This document shows positions 27,284 to 36,116 of a stretch of 64,000 bases of DNA, piece by piece. The notes under the pieces are model-generated. The model had not been told where the DNA came from and made no database searches. It saw nothing but the letters and a program-made list of their open reading frames with translations. The position numbers and the translations under genes were made by a program. The stretch covers positions 310,001 through 374,000 of the forward strand of contig DASTDE010000004.1 in the NCBI GenBank assembly GCA_035710515.1, read 5' to 3'. The number at the start of each line of letters is the position of its first letter. Positions within the stretch are counted from its first letter, which is position 1. This DNA comes from Candidatus Rubrimentiphilum sp. (lineage in GTDB: Bacteria > Vulcanimicrobiota > Vulcanimicrobiia > Vulcanimicrobiales > Vulcanimicrobiaceae).

Positions 27284-29059
27284 ATGCCCGCTAGCCGCGC
27301 CTTGAGGATCGGCTCCATCATTCTGTTCACCGGATTTCTGCTGCAAGCGCGGGCCGCGGCAGCTCCGTCATATACTCCGATCGATCCGGTCATGGCGGAT
27401 CGCACGATCGTTCTGACAGGCAAGTCGCTGACGGTCGATCAAGTGATCGCGATTGCGCGGTACGGTGCGCGCGTTCAGCTGAGTGCGGAAGCCAAGCAGC
27501 GCACCGCCGACGCATACGGCTTGCTGATGGAAGCCGCGACCGAAAACGTTCCGGTCTACTGGTTCAATCGTGGCGACGGGCCCGATCGTCACGTGGTGAT
27601 CTTCAGCGGCGATCCGGACTCGCCGCAAAATAAGGCGCTGCTCGCCAAGAAGCAGCTCGATGCTTTGCGGCGCGGTGCAGTGCAAGGTTATGGTCCGGAG
27701 ATTTCTGATGAAGAACTCGTGCGCGCGATCATGGCAATTCGCGTCAACACGATGACGTACGAAGCGGCCAGCCCGCAGCTCACGCAGATGCTGCAAGACC
27801 TCCTGAACAAACGCGTGACGCCGGTCGTGCAATCGCGGGGCACGGTTGGCGAGGGCGATCTCGCGACGATGGGCAACATCGGCGCGACCATGGTCGGCAG
27901 TGGCGATGCATACTATCGCGGCGTGCGCATGTCCGCGGCGCAAGCGCTCGAGCGAGCCGGCTTAAAACCCCTGCAGCCGGGCGCCGCCGACGATGGCGCG
28001 CTGACCTCGACCAACGCCTATGCGGCCGCGCAAGCTGCACTACTTGTGAATGATGCGCGCCTCACGCTGGAATGGGCCGACCTCATCTATGCGATGGACC
28101 TGCTCGGCATGAACAGCACCGTTACGCCGCTTGCAGCGCCCGTCCAGGCAAACCGGCCATTCAAATGGTTGAACTTTGATGCGCACCGCGTTCTGAACAT
28201 ACTCAAAGGGAGCTACCTCTTCGATCGCGATCCGCTGCGCATTATCCAAGATCCGGAAAGCCTGCGAGCATCGCCGCAACGCCAAGGGTCGGCATGGGAA
28301 GCGTGGGGGCGACTGCGCGACGATCTTCAACTACAGATGAACTCTTCCGATCACAATCCAGCCGTGCTCGTAGGCGCTTCGCCCACCGATTCTTGGGAGA
28401 TGAGCACGCCGGCGATGATGCAGTACTACGTCAAGGGCGGTCCGCACAGCCACGGACAGCACGGCTACGTACTGTCCACTGCGAATTGGGATCCGTATCC
28501 GCTCGCGAACAGCGTCGAAGCGCTCACAATCGCGCTGGCAAATATGGATGTTGCGGTCGCGCAGCGCATCGATCGCTTCACCAACACGTTCTTTACTGTC
28601 GTCAGCCCGGCGGACGTGCTCGGCCGCACGCCGGCCGATCCCCCGATGCAAGCCTTCACGCCGTACCTGCGCGCCGATCTCTGGCAGCAGATCGCGGATT
28701 CGATGAATCCCATTTCGCCCAACGGCGATGCTATTGTCGCCGGCGTTGAAGATCTGCAAGGACATACGCGTCTGAAGCTGGCGCGCGCCCGCTCGGCAGT
28801 GGAGACGACGATGCAACTACTGGGGCTCGATCTGCTCAACGCAAGTTACTGGATGGACTTGCGCAAACGGCAAGACGCGACACGGAGCTTCGGAACCGCG
28901 CCCGCCACAGCGTTAACCGCCCTGCGAAAGGCCGTGCCGTGGGACTCGGCTGACCGGCCCGCGGGGCCTCTGGGCGAAGCGGCATACGCTTTCATGCGGG
29001 AGCACCCGGCCGCGGAGTTCTACCCGGCCGAAACGCCCCCGCAGGCGCCCTCGTTGTAA
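27284..29059 (+). CDS. Exported histidase/phenylalanine-lyase-fold protein lacking the MIO triad
   Basis: The 591-residue protein (ATG 27284) has a signal peptide ending near QARAAAAPS and then a full aromatic amino acid lyase fold: VQGYGPEISDEELVRAIMAIRVNTM, LASPQ-type region ASPQRQGSAWEAW and MNSSDHNPAV match the conserved blocks. In family members an Ala-Ser-Gly triad inside GSVGASGDLAP cyclises into the MIO cofactor. Here residues 186-193 read GTVGEGDL, one residue shorter, with Glu-Gly where Ala-Ser-Gly should be. The usual TGFG loop is also changed, to NRGDG. Normal ammonia-lyase chemistry is therefore unlikely. It diverges from mraZ and precedes a lytic transglycosylase and lptF, so an envelope role is possible. 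Function unknown. Confidence 0.8.
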   Translation: MPASRALRIGSIILFTGFLLQARAAAAPSYTPIDPVMADRTIVLTGKSLTVDQVIAIARYGARVQLSAEAKQRTADAYGLLMEAATENVPVYWFNRGDGPDRHVVIFSGDPDSPQNKALLAKKQLDALRRGAVQGYGPEISDEELVRAIMAIRVNTMTYEAASPQLTQMLQDLLNKRVTPVVQSRGTVGEGDLATMGNIGATMVGSGDAYYRGVRMSAAQALERAGLKPLQPGAADDGALTSTNAYAAAQAALLVNDARLTLEWADLIYAMDLLGMNSTVTPLAAPVQANRPFKWLNFDAHRVLNILKGSYLFDRDPLRIIQDPESLRASPQRQGSAWEAWGRLRDDLQLQMNSSDHNPAVLVGASPTDSWEMSTPAMMQYYVKGGPHSHGQHGYVLSTANWDPYPLANSVEALTIALANMDVAVAQRIDRFTNTFFTVVSPADVLGRTPADPPMQAFTPYLRADLWQQIADSMNPISPNGDAIVAGVEDLQGHTRLKLARARSAVETTMQLLGLDLLNASYWMDLRKRQDATRSFGTAPATALTALRKAVPWDSADRPAGPLGEAAYAFMREHPAAEFYPAETPPQAPSL

Positions 29060-29109
29060 TGAGGGTCGAAGGCCGGATCGATACCATCTAGAAGAGGGTC
29101 CTCTAACCC

Positions 29110-29583
29110 ATGAAAAGATTGCTCGGGACTGCGGTATTCCTGAGCTTGCTCGGCGGCTGTAGCGGAGCGGGTTATCTTCCCTATGCGCCGCACGCCCTGA
29201 GCCCCGTGCAGATCCAGAATTTGGTGAGTGCCGCCTCGGCGCGGAACGGCGTTCCAGCCGGTCTTACGACCGCTGTCCTCATGGCCGAATCCGCCGGCGA
29301 CCCGTCGGCGATCAGCAGCGCCGGAGCACAAGGTTTGATGCAGTTGATGCCCGGCACAGCGGCGGGCTGCGGAATCGACAACCCGTTCGATCCGGCGGAA
29401 AACGTCGACTGCGGAACGCGCTTTTTGCACCGGCTCTTGAAACGCTACGGCAATAACGTTGAGCTGGCGGTGGCGGCGTATAATGCCGGCCCCGGCGCCG
29501 TCGATCAGTATCACGGCGTGCCGCCCTACGCCGAAACGCAAGCCTACGTGGACCGCGTTCTGACGGCTTACCGCAACTACTAG
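29110..29583 (+). CDS. Lipoprotein lytic transglycosylase (SLT family 1)
   Basis: Cleaves the glycan strands of peptidoglycan without water. The 157-residue product has a lipoprotein signal ending LLGGCSG (cysteine near residue 17) and then little more than a catalytic SLT domain. The catalytic glutamate is in AVLMAESAGDP, followed by GAQGLMQLMPGTAAGCGI and the closing AVAAYNAGPGAVDQY. Two mature cysteines (GCGI and DCGT) may pair. Probably anchored in the periplasm. It is followed 15 bases later by lptF. Confidence 0.93.
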   Translation: MKRLLGTAVFLSLLGGCSGAGYLPYAPHALSPVQIQNLVSAASARNGVPAGLTTAVLMAESAGDPSAISSAGAQGLMQLMPGTAAGCGIDNPFDPAENVDCGTRFLHRLLKRYGNNVELAVAAYNAGPGAVDQYHGVPPYAETQAYVDRVLTAYRNY

Positions 29584-29598
29584 AGAACGATAGCGCGG

Positions 29599-30753
29599 AT
29601 GGCCTCCATTTCCGGAGCACGCCCCGCGCCCCTTAACGCGCTCCGCACGCTGCGCCTCCCGCTGCTGGATTCGTACATCCTGCAAGAGTTTTTCTGGCCG
29701 TTCGTCATCTCGTTTCTGGCGTTTTTTCTTTTCTGGGGATTCAACATATTCTTTTTGTCGGCGAAGTTCATCCTCGCCGAAAACGCGCCGTTCTTCTTAG
29801 TCTTTCGTTACGTACTCTTTCGCGTGCCGCAATCTATTCCGATGGCTTTTCCGTTTGCCGCGCTTTTCGCGACGCTGCTCGGCATCGGGCGGCTGATGGC
29901 CGACAACGAGATCAATGCGATCCGCACCTCGGGAATCTCGCTCTGGCGTCTCTGTCTGACGCCGCTCCTCTTCGGATTCGCCACGTTTCTCGTCGCGTGG
30001 CTGATGAACGAATTCGTGGCAACCCGATCGGTCGATCTTTCGACCCGAACGTTCTATCAGATCATTTACCACACGTCGTCGCTTCCGGTCGAACCGCAGT
30101 TCTTCCGCAAAGATCCGGATACGAACAATGTTTTCTACGTCGGCCGCATTCTGCCGGACGGAAAAACTATGGCGAACGTGCAGATATTCAAGCCGGGACG
30201 CAGCGGATTCTGGAACCAGACGATTCAAGCTAAGACTGCGCACATCGAAGGCGCAACCCTGGTACTGAACAACGTCATTCTTTCATTTTATAACCCGCAA
30301 GGCTATCTCACGTCGCAGGTCGACCGCTCGCAGGCAACCGTCGGTCTGCCGCTGGGGGAGAGTGCGGGCGAATTCATGAGCAGCGAAAACAACGACGCCT
30401 GGACGATGAACTCAGCGCAATTGAGCGCACGCGTGAAGGCGCTGCGCGCTCAAGGCGTCGGCGGTGAAACGCTGGGTAATCTCGAGCTCAGTCTCGCCAG
30501 TAAACTTGCATTGCCGTTTGCAGCGCTGGTTGCGGTGCTGCTGGCGTTGCCGCTCGCGATCATCTTCGGCCGAAAGGGACGGCTGACGGGCATGGCGCTC
30601 TCCGTCATGGGATTTTTCGCGTATTACTTGCTGCTCCAGGCGGGCGCCGCATTGGCGAGCACGGGCAAGATGAATCCGTACTTTGCCTCGTGGTTGCCGA
30701 ATATCGTCTTTGCCGTCGGCGGCTTGGCGTTGCTTTGGTACGAAGAGCACTAA
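29599..30753 (+). CDS. lptF: LptF/LptG-type permease of the lipopolysaccharide exporter
   Basis: Inner-membrane subunit that, with the LptB ATPase, extracts lipopolysaccharide and passes it to LptC and LptA. The 384-residue protein has the family layout of three N-terminal membrane helices (about 30-130), a periplasmic beta-jellyroll (about 150-280) and three C-terminal helices (about 300-380). MADNEINAIRTSGIS is the conserved coupling-helix segment. Whether it is LptF or LptG cannot be told by eye and no second permease gene is next to it. The lptD gene follows after eight bases. Confidence 0.9.
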   Translation: MASISGARPAPLNALRTLRLPLLDSYILQEFFWPFVISFLAFFLFWGFNIFFLSAKFILAENAPFFLVFRYVLFRVPQSIPMAFPFAALFATLLGIGRLMADNEINAIRTSGISLWRLCLTPLLFGFATFLVAWLMNEFVATRSVDLSTRTFYQIIYHTSSLPVEPQFFRKDPDTNNVFYVGRILPDGKTMANVQIFKPGRSGFWNQTIQAKTAHIEGATLVLNNVILSFYNPQGYLTSQVDRSQATVGLPLGESAGEFMSSENNDAWTMNSAQLSARVKALRAQGVGGETLGNLELSLASKLALPFAALVAVLLALPLAIIFGRKGRLTGMALSVMGFFAYYLLLQAGAALASTGKMNPYFASWLPNIVFAVGGLALLWYEEH

Positions 30754-30761
30754 GCGCCTCA

Positions 30762-33170
30762 GTGTTTCGCGGAATCGTTTGCCTCGCGGCCTTTCTCGCC
30801 GGCGCCGTGCCGATGCCGTTGCGCGCCCAACCCGTGCGCGCCGAAAACGTGGTGGGATTGCTCAGCGCGCAGTCGTGCGCTGTGCGGACGAGCGCACTGG
30901 TGGCGGCTGCTACTCCGACTCCCGCACCAACCGCTTCACCCTCGGCGGGTCCAACAGTTGCGCCCGCGCCGCTGACACCCGGACAGATCTATACGACTCC
31001 CTTCCCGCGCAGTTCACCGGTGACGCCGCCGCCGGTTCCGACGCCGACGCCGGCGGCAAAAGCCAGCGCCGGTCCCGTCTACATCGTGCATCCATCGGGC
31101 ACGCCATCGATCGTGCCCGCCGGATCGCCCACGCCGTCCGCGTCGCCGAACCCGATCGCAGCTCCGACGTTACAGCCGGGCTACGGCGCGATCATTGCCG
31201 ATAAAATCGTCGGCAATATGCTTAAACCAAACGCGCCCGGCGACGCCATCGGCAACGTCAACATTTTCTATCAGGACGAAATACTCGTCGGCGACAAAGC
31301 GCACTGGGACGGCATCCGGACGATCACCATCTCGGGCAACCCCTACATCATCAACAACACAAAGACGTCGACCTACCATGCCGAGGTGATAAAGTTCGAC
31401 GCGCTTACACAGCAAGCGGAGCTCATCAACGGCCATGGCGAGAGTTCGCAGGGCGTCGAACGCGGCCTAGTCTATTTCAGCGCCAAAGATCTGAAATCGG
31501 ACGAGCACGGCGTCGCGCACGGCGACTATGCCAACGTCACCACGTGCGAACGCCCGCGTGCCGGGTACCACCTGACCGGCCGCACGCTCGACGTATATCC
31601 CGGCGATCGGATGGTCATAAGCAAAGCCGTGCTGTGGCTCGGCGCTGCCGCGGTGTTCTATTTGCCGAAGGTCATCATTCCGTTACGGCGCGTCGAAGAC
31701 GAACGTCAGCGGCCGTCGTTCTTCCCCGAAATCGGCTACAATTCGACGCAAGGTTTTTATATCAAGGCCAAGCCCGGGTTCGGACGCGACCAATTTTATT
31801 ACGGATACTACCGCGTCGAATACTACTCGCGCACCGGATGGGCGTTGGGCTACACCGCGTTTCTGGCCGCCAAGAGCGGCAAGCGGCAATCCTCAATTGA
31901 TTACTATTTGGTCCGCGACCGGCGCGTACAAAAACCCAACTACAACATCAACGCCTCCGACATCGAGAATTTTTCACAGACGTTGAAGGGGCGATTCGGT
32001 TTTCAATACGTGAGCAACTTCGGGCCGCTCGTGAACCTGCCGCCCAATCAATCGATCAACGCGGCGGTCACTCATACGGGGCTGAATTCTTCCCAAGGGT
32101 ACAGCTTTGCGCGAAGCGCGATCCAGGGTCAGTCGAGCACCGACAATTACGGCTTTACGGATACGCGCATCTACGGTGCCGCGGTCACAAATAGTTTCAA
32201 CTTCAGCCTGACGCGAGCCCAAACGCTGAACAATATCAGCAACAGTTCGGCGGCGACGGTAAACGACGTTTTTCACTGGGCGAACAGGGCCGCCGACTAT
32301 ACGCTCACCTTCGACAAAGAGTTTACAAAGACGCCGTCGCGGCTTGTCAAAGAGCCGGAGCTGCAGGTGCGGCCGCGCGCCTTCTTGCCGCGCTTTATCT
32401 TTCCGCTGTCCACGCAACTCACGATCGGCAACTACAACGAACCGCAGACTCCGCTTTCCACGTCGCGCGCCGACTTGTTCGTTACGATGGGCCCCGCGCT
32501 TTATCGCTTCCTGGGCAGCGACTTCAGCGCGACCGTGAACGTCCATCAGTTCGCCTACGGTACGGGGGACATGAAGGCGAGCGTTGCACAAAACATGACG
32601 CTCTCCACGCCGATCGGAAATCACATCGTCAACTCGATCACGTACGCTGAGACGAACTATAACGGGCCGCCGTCGCTGCCGTTCTCGCAGCTCGACTTAC
32701 AATCGTCGTTCAACTACAAGAATGCGGCGGACGTATTGCGGTTCTTTAACGGCGACTACTACAACTTCGCACTCAATTTCGGAACCAGCTTCAACCGGCG
32801 GGCGCAGCCGGTTCAATATCAGCTGACCATGCGGCCGTCCCGCCGGTCGTACGTGGCGTTGGGCGGCGCGTTCACGCCGGGTTCGGGCCAAGGCTTCTAT
32901 ACCACCAACGTTCAGTTCTCGACGCCCTTCGGGCGCGGCTCGACCTTGCAATTCATCGGCGACATCGACTGGAAGAACAAGGCACGCATCATCAACAAGA
33001 GCATCTGGTATAGCCACATCGTGGGCGATTGCTACGTCATTCAAGTGCAATATAACCAGGCCGCGCGCCAGGTCAACGTCACGTTGAGTCTGCTTGCCTT
33101 TCCGTCGCGCGCCGCCTCATTCGGCTTGAACACGTCCGGATCGATCATTCCAACCAGTTTAAATTTCTGA
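30762..33170 (+). CDS. lptD: LptD-like outer membrane lipopolysaccharide translocon
   Basis: Beta-barrel that inserts lipopolysaccharide into the outer leaflet. Chosen start is GTG at 30762, eight bases after lptF, giving 802 residues with a signal peptide (about 1-23, cleavage near LRAQ). Then comes a Pro/Thr/Ser/Ala-rich linker (about 50-150), an OstA/LptA-type jellyroll domain (about 155-280; AHWDGIRTITISGNPYIIN) and a long stretch of alternating aromatic strands typical of a barrel, ending in aromatic phenylalanine (SLNF). There is no clear ribosome site, so coupling to lptF is likely. The linker is an oddity compared with proteobacterial LptD. No lptE was recognised nearby. Confidence 0.85.
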   Translation: MFRGIVCLAAFLAGAVPMPLRAQPVRAENVVGLLSAQSCAVRTSALVAAATPTPAPTASPSAGPTVAPAPLTPGQIYTTPFPRSSPVTPPPVPTPTPAAKASAGPVYIVHPSGTPSIVPAGSPTPSASPNPIAAPTLQPGYGAIIADKIVGNMLKPNAPGDAIGNVNIFYQDEILVGDKAHWDGIRTITISGNPYIINNTKTSTYHAEVIKFDALTQQAELINGHGESSQGVERGLVYFSAKDLKSDEHGVAHGDYANVTTCERPRAGYHLTGRTLDVYPGDRMVISKAVLWLGAAAVFYLPKVIIPLRRVEDERQRPSFFPEIGYNSTQGFYIKAKPGFGRDQFYYGYYRVEYYSRTGWALGYTAFLAAKSGKRQSSIDYYLVRDRRVQKPNYNINASDIENFSQTLKGRFGFQYVSNFGPLVNLPPNQSINAAVTHTGLNSSQGYSFARSAIQGQSSTDNYGFTDTRIYGAAVTNSFNFSLTRAQTLNNISNSSAATVNDVFHWANRAADYTLTFDKEFTKTPSRLVKEPELQVRPRAFLPRFIFPLSTQLTIGNYNEPQTPLSTSRADLFVTMGPALYRFLGSDFSATVNVHQFAYGTGDMKASVAQNMTLSTPIGNHIVNSITYAETNYNGPPSLPFSQLDLQSSFNYKNAADVLRFFNGDYYNFALNFGTSFNRRAQPVQYQLTMRPSRRSYVALGGAFTPGSGQGFYTTNVQFSTPFGRGSTLQFIGDIDWKNKARIINKSIWYSHIVGDCYVIQVQYNQAARQVNVTLSLLAFPSRAASFGLNTSGSIIPTSLNF

Positions 33171-33189
33171 TCAGGAACCACCGAGGGCG

Positions 33190-33213
33190 AGCCCGTTCGG
33201 GCTGGGTATACCC
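33190..33213 (+). promoter_or_regulatory. Paired palindromes in the leader of the metallothionein gene
   Basis: AGCCC-GTTC-GGGCT (33190-33203) can form a small hairpin and is directly followed by the perfect palindrome GGGTATACCC (33204-33213), which ends five bases before the metallothionein ATG. They could end the lptD message or be bound by a metal-sensing repressor. No T-run follows, so a terminator is the weaker reading. Confidence 0.35.
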
Positions 33214-33218
33214 ACTCC

Positions 33219-33380
33219 ATGCAACAGACGATCGAGTGCGCCCACGACTTGTGCAATTGCACGTTGACCGCGGAGATGGAGACCGAAGAATACTGCAGCG
33301 CGTCGTGCAAGGACGATGATAGCGGCGGCATCGAGATGGACGCTTGCAACTGCGGCCATCCGCCCTGCGACGTGCAGTAA
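33219..33380 (+). CDS. Small Cys-rich metallothionein (SmtA/BmtA-like)
   Basis: Cytosolic metal-binding peptide, probably for zinc, cadmium or copper. The 53-residue product has eight cysteines at 7, 12, 14, 26, 30, 43, 45 and 50, in the arrangement C-x4-C-x-C, then YCSASC, then CNCGHPPC. The YCSxxC and CxCGHxxC patterns match bacterial family 14 metallothioneins such as cyanobacterial SmtA, which use Cys plus His ligands. The gene is short and easily missed. No clear ribosome site is seen ahead of the ATG; two palindromes are. It lies between lptD and a convergent lipoprotein gene, with adjacent stop codons. Confidence 0.78.
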   Translation: MQQTIECAHDLCNCTLTAEMETEEYCSASCKDDDSGGIEMDACNCGHPPCDVQ

Positions 33381-34070
33381 TTACTTCGTATTAACGATTT
33401 CGCCGCCGATAATCTGCGCGCTGGACGGATTCACTTGAGGCCAGCCCGCGACGGCGGTCCACTGCTGATCGAAGGTAGTGCTGACGTCGATGCCGGGCGT
33501 CCCTGAAGGCGGAAACGTAAACGAGGTGTCTTGCGGGCCGCCTAAGCCCGGAGCGTCGATCGGCTGAAACGTGCCGTTGGTGGTAAACCAGTTGACGTAC
33601 CACAAATTCGGGTTCGGACCGGTCGGCGTCGGCGTCGCGACAACGCCGTTGAATAACCTCCGGTCGAAGGTCACGATAAATTGATTGGCGGCCGGTTGTG
33701 TAAACTGCAACTGCAGCGACGAGTAAATAACATTTGTCGGTAATGGGGCCGTTCCGGACTGCGTAACGTACTGGATGACCTGGACTTGTGAAGACGTGCC
33801 GTTTCCGCCCACCACAATCGCGAACGAATAGTTCGCGAAGTTGTTGAGATAGCCGTTCGCATACGGCATTCCGCCCGTCGAAGTGGTGTTGAACATGATG
33901 ACGTATCTGACGTTCGTGAAATCGAGCGGCTGCGCCGTCGTAAATTTCACTTGCATGAAACCTGAGGCCAGTCCCGAAGGCGTGGTCGTGCGGTCCGGCG
34001 TCACTTGACGGCCGCACGCTGCAAACGTGAACGCCGCGATAGACACGACGAACAACAATTTGCGTAACAT
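33381..34070 (-). CDS. Lipoprotein of unknown function
   Basis: The ATG at 34070 is preceded by a perfect GGAGG five bases upstream, so the start is secure. The 229-residue product has a lipoprotein signal ending FAACGRQ (cysteine near residue 19). The mature part is strand-rich and polar, with many Thr, Asn and Gly residues, ending IIGGEIVNTK. No characterised family recognised. Its 5' end overlaps the annotated 5' end of the divergent lnt gene, and its stop abuts the metallothionein stop. Confidence 0.65.
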   Translation of the reverse strand: MLRKLLFVVSIAAFTFAACGRQVTPDRTTTPSGLASGFMQVKFTTAQPLDFTNVRYVIMFNTTSTGGMPYANGYLNNFANYSFAIVVGGNGTSSQVQVIQYVTQSGTAPLPTNVIYSSLQLQFTQPAANQFIVTFDRRLFNGVVATPTPTGPNPNLWYVNWFTTNGTFQPIDAPGLGGPQDTSFTFPPSGTPGIDVSTTFDQQWTAVAGWPQVNPSSAQIIGGEIVNTK

Positions 34071-35565
34071 CGGTACCTCCGTCATCGTTTCCGCCGTCAG
34101 TGCGGTGGCGCTAGCGCTTGCGTTTCCGAAGCCGGGCCAAGCGTGGCTCGCCCCGCTGGCGGCGGCGGGCCTGTTCTGGGCTTGGCAACGGCTCTCCTGG
34201 AAACGCGCGTTCTTCACCGGATGGTTCGCCGGAACGATTTTTTTCTCCATCAATTTTTCGTGGTTCACGTATACTGTCGGCGATTACGTAGGCGGCTTCG
34301 CCTTCGCCGTCGTCTTGATTCCGGCGCTGGTCGAAGGGCTGACCTTCGCGATCAGCGCTGCAAGCGTGCGGCTGGCGTATCGCTTCGCGCCTAGCTGGAT
34401 CGCGCCGGTGGCCTGCGCGGCGGCATTTACCGTTTTCGAATGGCTGCGCTCGATCGGAATGCTTGCGGTTCCATTTGCGCAGATTGGCTATTCGCAAACG
34501 AGCACGCCGCTCGCGGTCTTTGCGCCGTACATCGGATCGATCGGCGTAACGTTCGTCGTCATGCTGCTGGGCGCGTACATCGCGCAGGCGTTCGCGTCAC
34601 GCAGCGCGCGCGCGCTTGCCGTCGTCGTGCTTGTCGTCGGAATATCCGGCCTTGCGTTTTATGCGGCATGGCCGGCGCGTCACGACCGGCGGATTCCGAT
34701 TCTGCGCGTCGCGGCGGTTCAGGGAAACATCGCACAAACAATCAAGTGGAACCCGCAGGCGTTTTGGCCTACCGTCAACACCTACGTCGCGCAGACGCGA
34801 AGTTTACTCCCGCTGCGGCCGCAGCTCATCGTGTTGCCCGAAACGGTGATTCCAACGGACTTGAACGCCGAGGATTCGGCCGGCGCTCGCCGTTTCGTCC
34901 GAGCGCAATTTGCCGGACTTGCAAAAACGCTGCATGCGACGATCGTTGTCGGCAGCCTCGAGACGCGCGGCGGCCGGGAGTACAACGCGCTTTTTACGTT
35001 CGGTCCGGACGGATCGCTCGCGAACGTGTACGAGAAGCGGCAGCTCGTGCCGTTTACCGAGTCCTTTCCGGCAGAACGCTGGCTGAATTGGCTTCCGGAT
35101 TCAAGTTTGATCGGACGCTTCGCCGCCGGGGATGACGACATGGTGCTCTCGGCCGGCGGCGTGAAGTATGCGCCGCTGATCTGCTGGGAGTCGGCCTTTG
35201 CCGGACTCGTGCACGCCCAAGTCGCGCGCGGTGCGCAGTTCTTGGTCATCGCGACCGACGACGCGTGGTTCGGCGAAACGTCCGGCACGTTTCAACACGC
35301 GCAGATGGCGCAGATGCGCGCGATCGAAAACGGCGAGTGGGTGCTGCAATCGGCTGCGACCGGCATCAGCGGCATCATCGCGCCCGACGGCTCATGGGTG
35401 CAACGAACCGCGCTCGACAAGCGCGCCAACGTCGCCGGCACGGTTGGGCTGCCGCCGGGCTCGCTGTTCGCGCGCATCGGACCGCGACCGGTCGGCGTCG
35501 CCCTGATCTTGGTTTATATCGGCATCGTTGGAATAGGCGCGCTTAGGAAACCGCGACTGCAATGA
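34027..35565 (+). CDS. lnt: Apolipoprotein N-acyltransferase
   Basis: Inner-membrane enzyme that adds the third acyl chain to lipoproteins, needed for transfer to the outer membrane. The product (up to 512 residues) has about six N-terminal membrane helices and a periplasmic nitrilase domain with the triad Glu in VLPETVIP, Lys in YEKRQLVPF and Cys in LICWESAF. The start is uncertain: GTG 34027 gives the full frame but overlaps the divergent lipoprotein gene by 44 bases. TTG 34060 and GTG 34105 are alternatives, none with a clear ribosome site. It overlaps the LptC-like gene by four bases. Confidence 0.93.
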   Translation: MNAAIDTTNNNLRNIGTSVIVSAVSAVALALAFPKPGQAWLAPLAAAGLFWAWQRLSWKRAFFTGWFAGTIFFSINFSWFTYTVGDYVGGFAFAVVLIPALVEGLTFAISAASVRLAYRFAPSWIAPVACAAAFTVFEWLRSIGMLAVPFAQIGYSQTSTPLAVFAPYIGSIGVTFVVMLLGAYIAQAFASRSARALAVVVLVVGISGLAFYAAWPARHDRRIPILRVAAVQGNIAQTIKWNPQAFWPTVNTYVAQTRSLLPLRPQLIVLPETVIPTDLNAEDSAGARRFVRAQFAGLAKTLHATIVVGSLETRGGREYNALFTFGPDGSLANVYEKRQLVPFTESFPAERWLNWLPDSSLIGRFAAGDDDMVLSAGGVKYAPLICWESAFAGLVHAQVARGAQFLVIATDDAWFGETSGTFQHAQMAQMRAIENGEWVLQSAATGISGIIAPDGSWVQRTALDKRANVAGTVGLPPGSLFARIGPRPVGVALILVYIGIVGIGALRKPRLQ

Positions 35566-36116
35566 AAGGGTGGAATTGGCGTAAGATCGGCTGGGCCGCC
35601 GGAACGATCGTGCTCATCTGGCTGATTGTCGGCGTGGTATTGGCAGGGCGCGAGCCGGCGCCGCCGGTGCCGGGCATGCAGCCGCTCACGCTTCACGGCG
35701 GACGCGTGACCGGAAATCGCATGAGTACGAAATCCTGGATGTTCGAATACAAGAAAGCGGAGATGTCTTCGGATGGCACGCTTGCGACTGTCGACGGCGT
35801 GAAGCAAGGGGTGCTCTACAAAAACGGAAAGCCGTATTTGAGCGTAACGGCGGAGCACGTTTCGGTGAACACGCAGACGTTTGACTTCACAGCCACGGGC
35901 GACGTGCACGTCACGCAGATGCAAGACGCCGGCGGCGGAAGCCGTTCGTTCGACACGGACTTCATTCAATGGAACAATGCGACGAAGGCGCTGATGCTGC
36001 CGCATCCGAGCGTCGTGCGCAGCGGCGGTCAAACATTGAAGGTGACGTCCATCAACGTCAACTTTAGAACCGGAGAGATCCGCTTCGGCGGATTGCAGGG
36101 CGGAATCGAGCCTTAG
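35562..36116 (+). CDS. lptC: LptC-like periplasmic lipopolysaccharide transport protein
   Basis: Probably receives lipopolysaccharide from the LptF-type permease. The 184-residue product has one N-terminal membrane anchor (about 11-29) and then a repetitive beta-jellyroll typical of LptC/OstA domains: GKPYLSVTAEHVSVNTQTFDFTATGDVHVTQ and QTLKVTSINVNFRTGEIRFGG. The short periplasmic length fits LptC better than LptA. Sequence in this fold is poorly conserved, so the assignment also uses its context next to lnt and lptF-lptD. Its stop overlaps that of the convergent KGG gene by three bases. Confidence 0.78.
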   Translation: MKGWNWRKIGWAAGTIVLIWLIVGVVLAGREPAPPVPGMQPLTLHGGRVTGNRMSTKSWMFEYKKAEMSSDGTLATVDGVKQGVLYKNGKPYLSVTAEHVSVNTQTFDFTATGDVHVTQMQDAGGGSRSFDTDFIQWNNATKALMLPHPSVVRSGGQTLKVTSINVNFRTGEIRFGGLQGGIEP

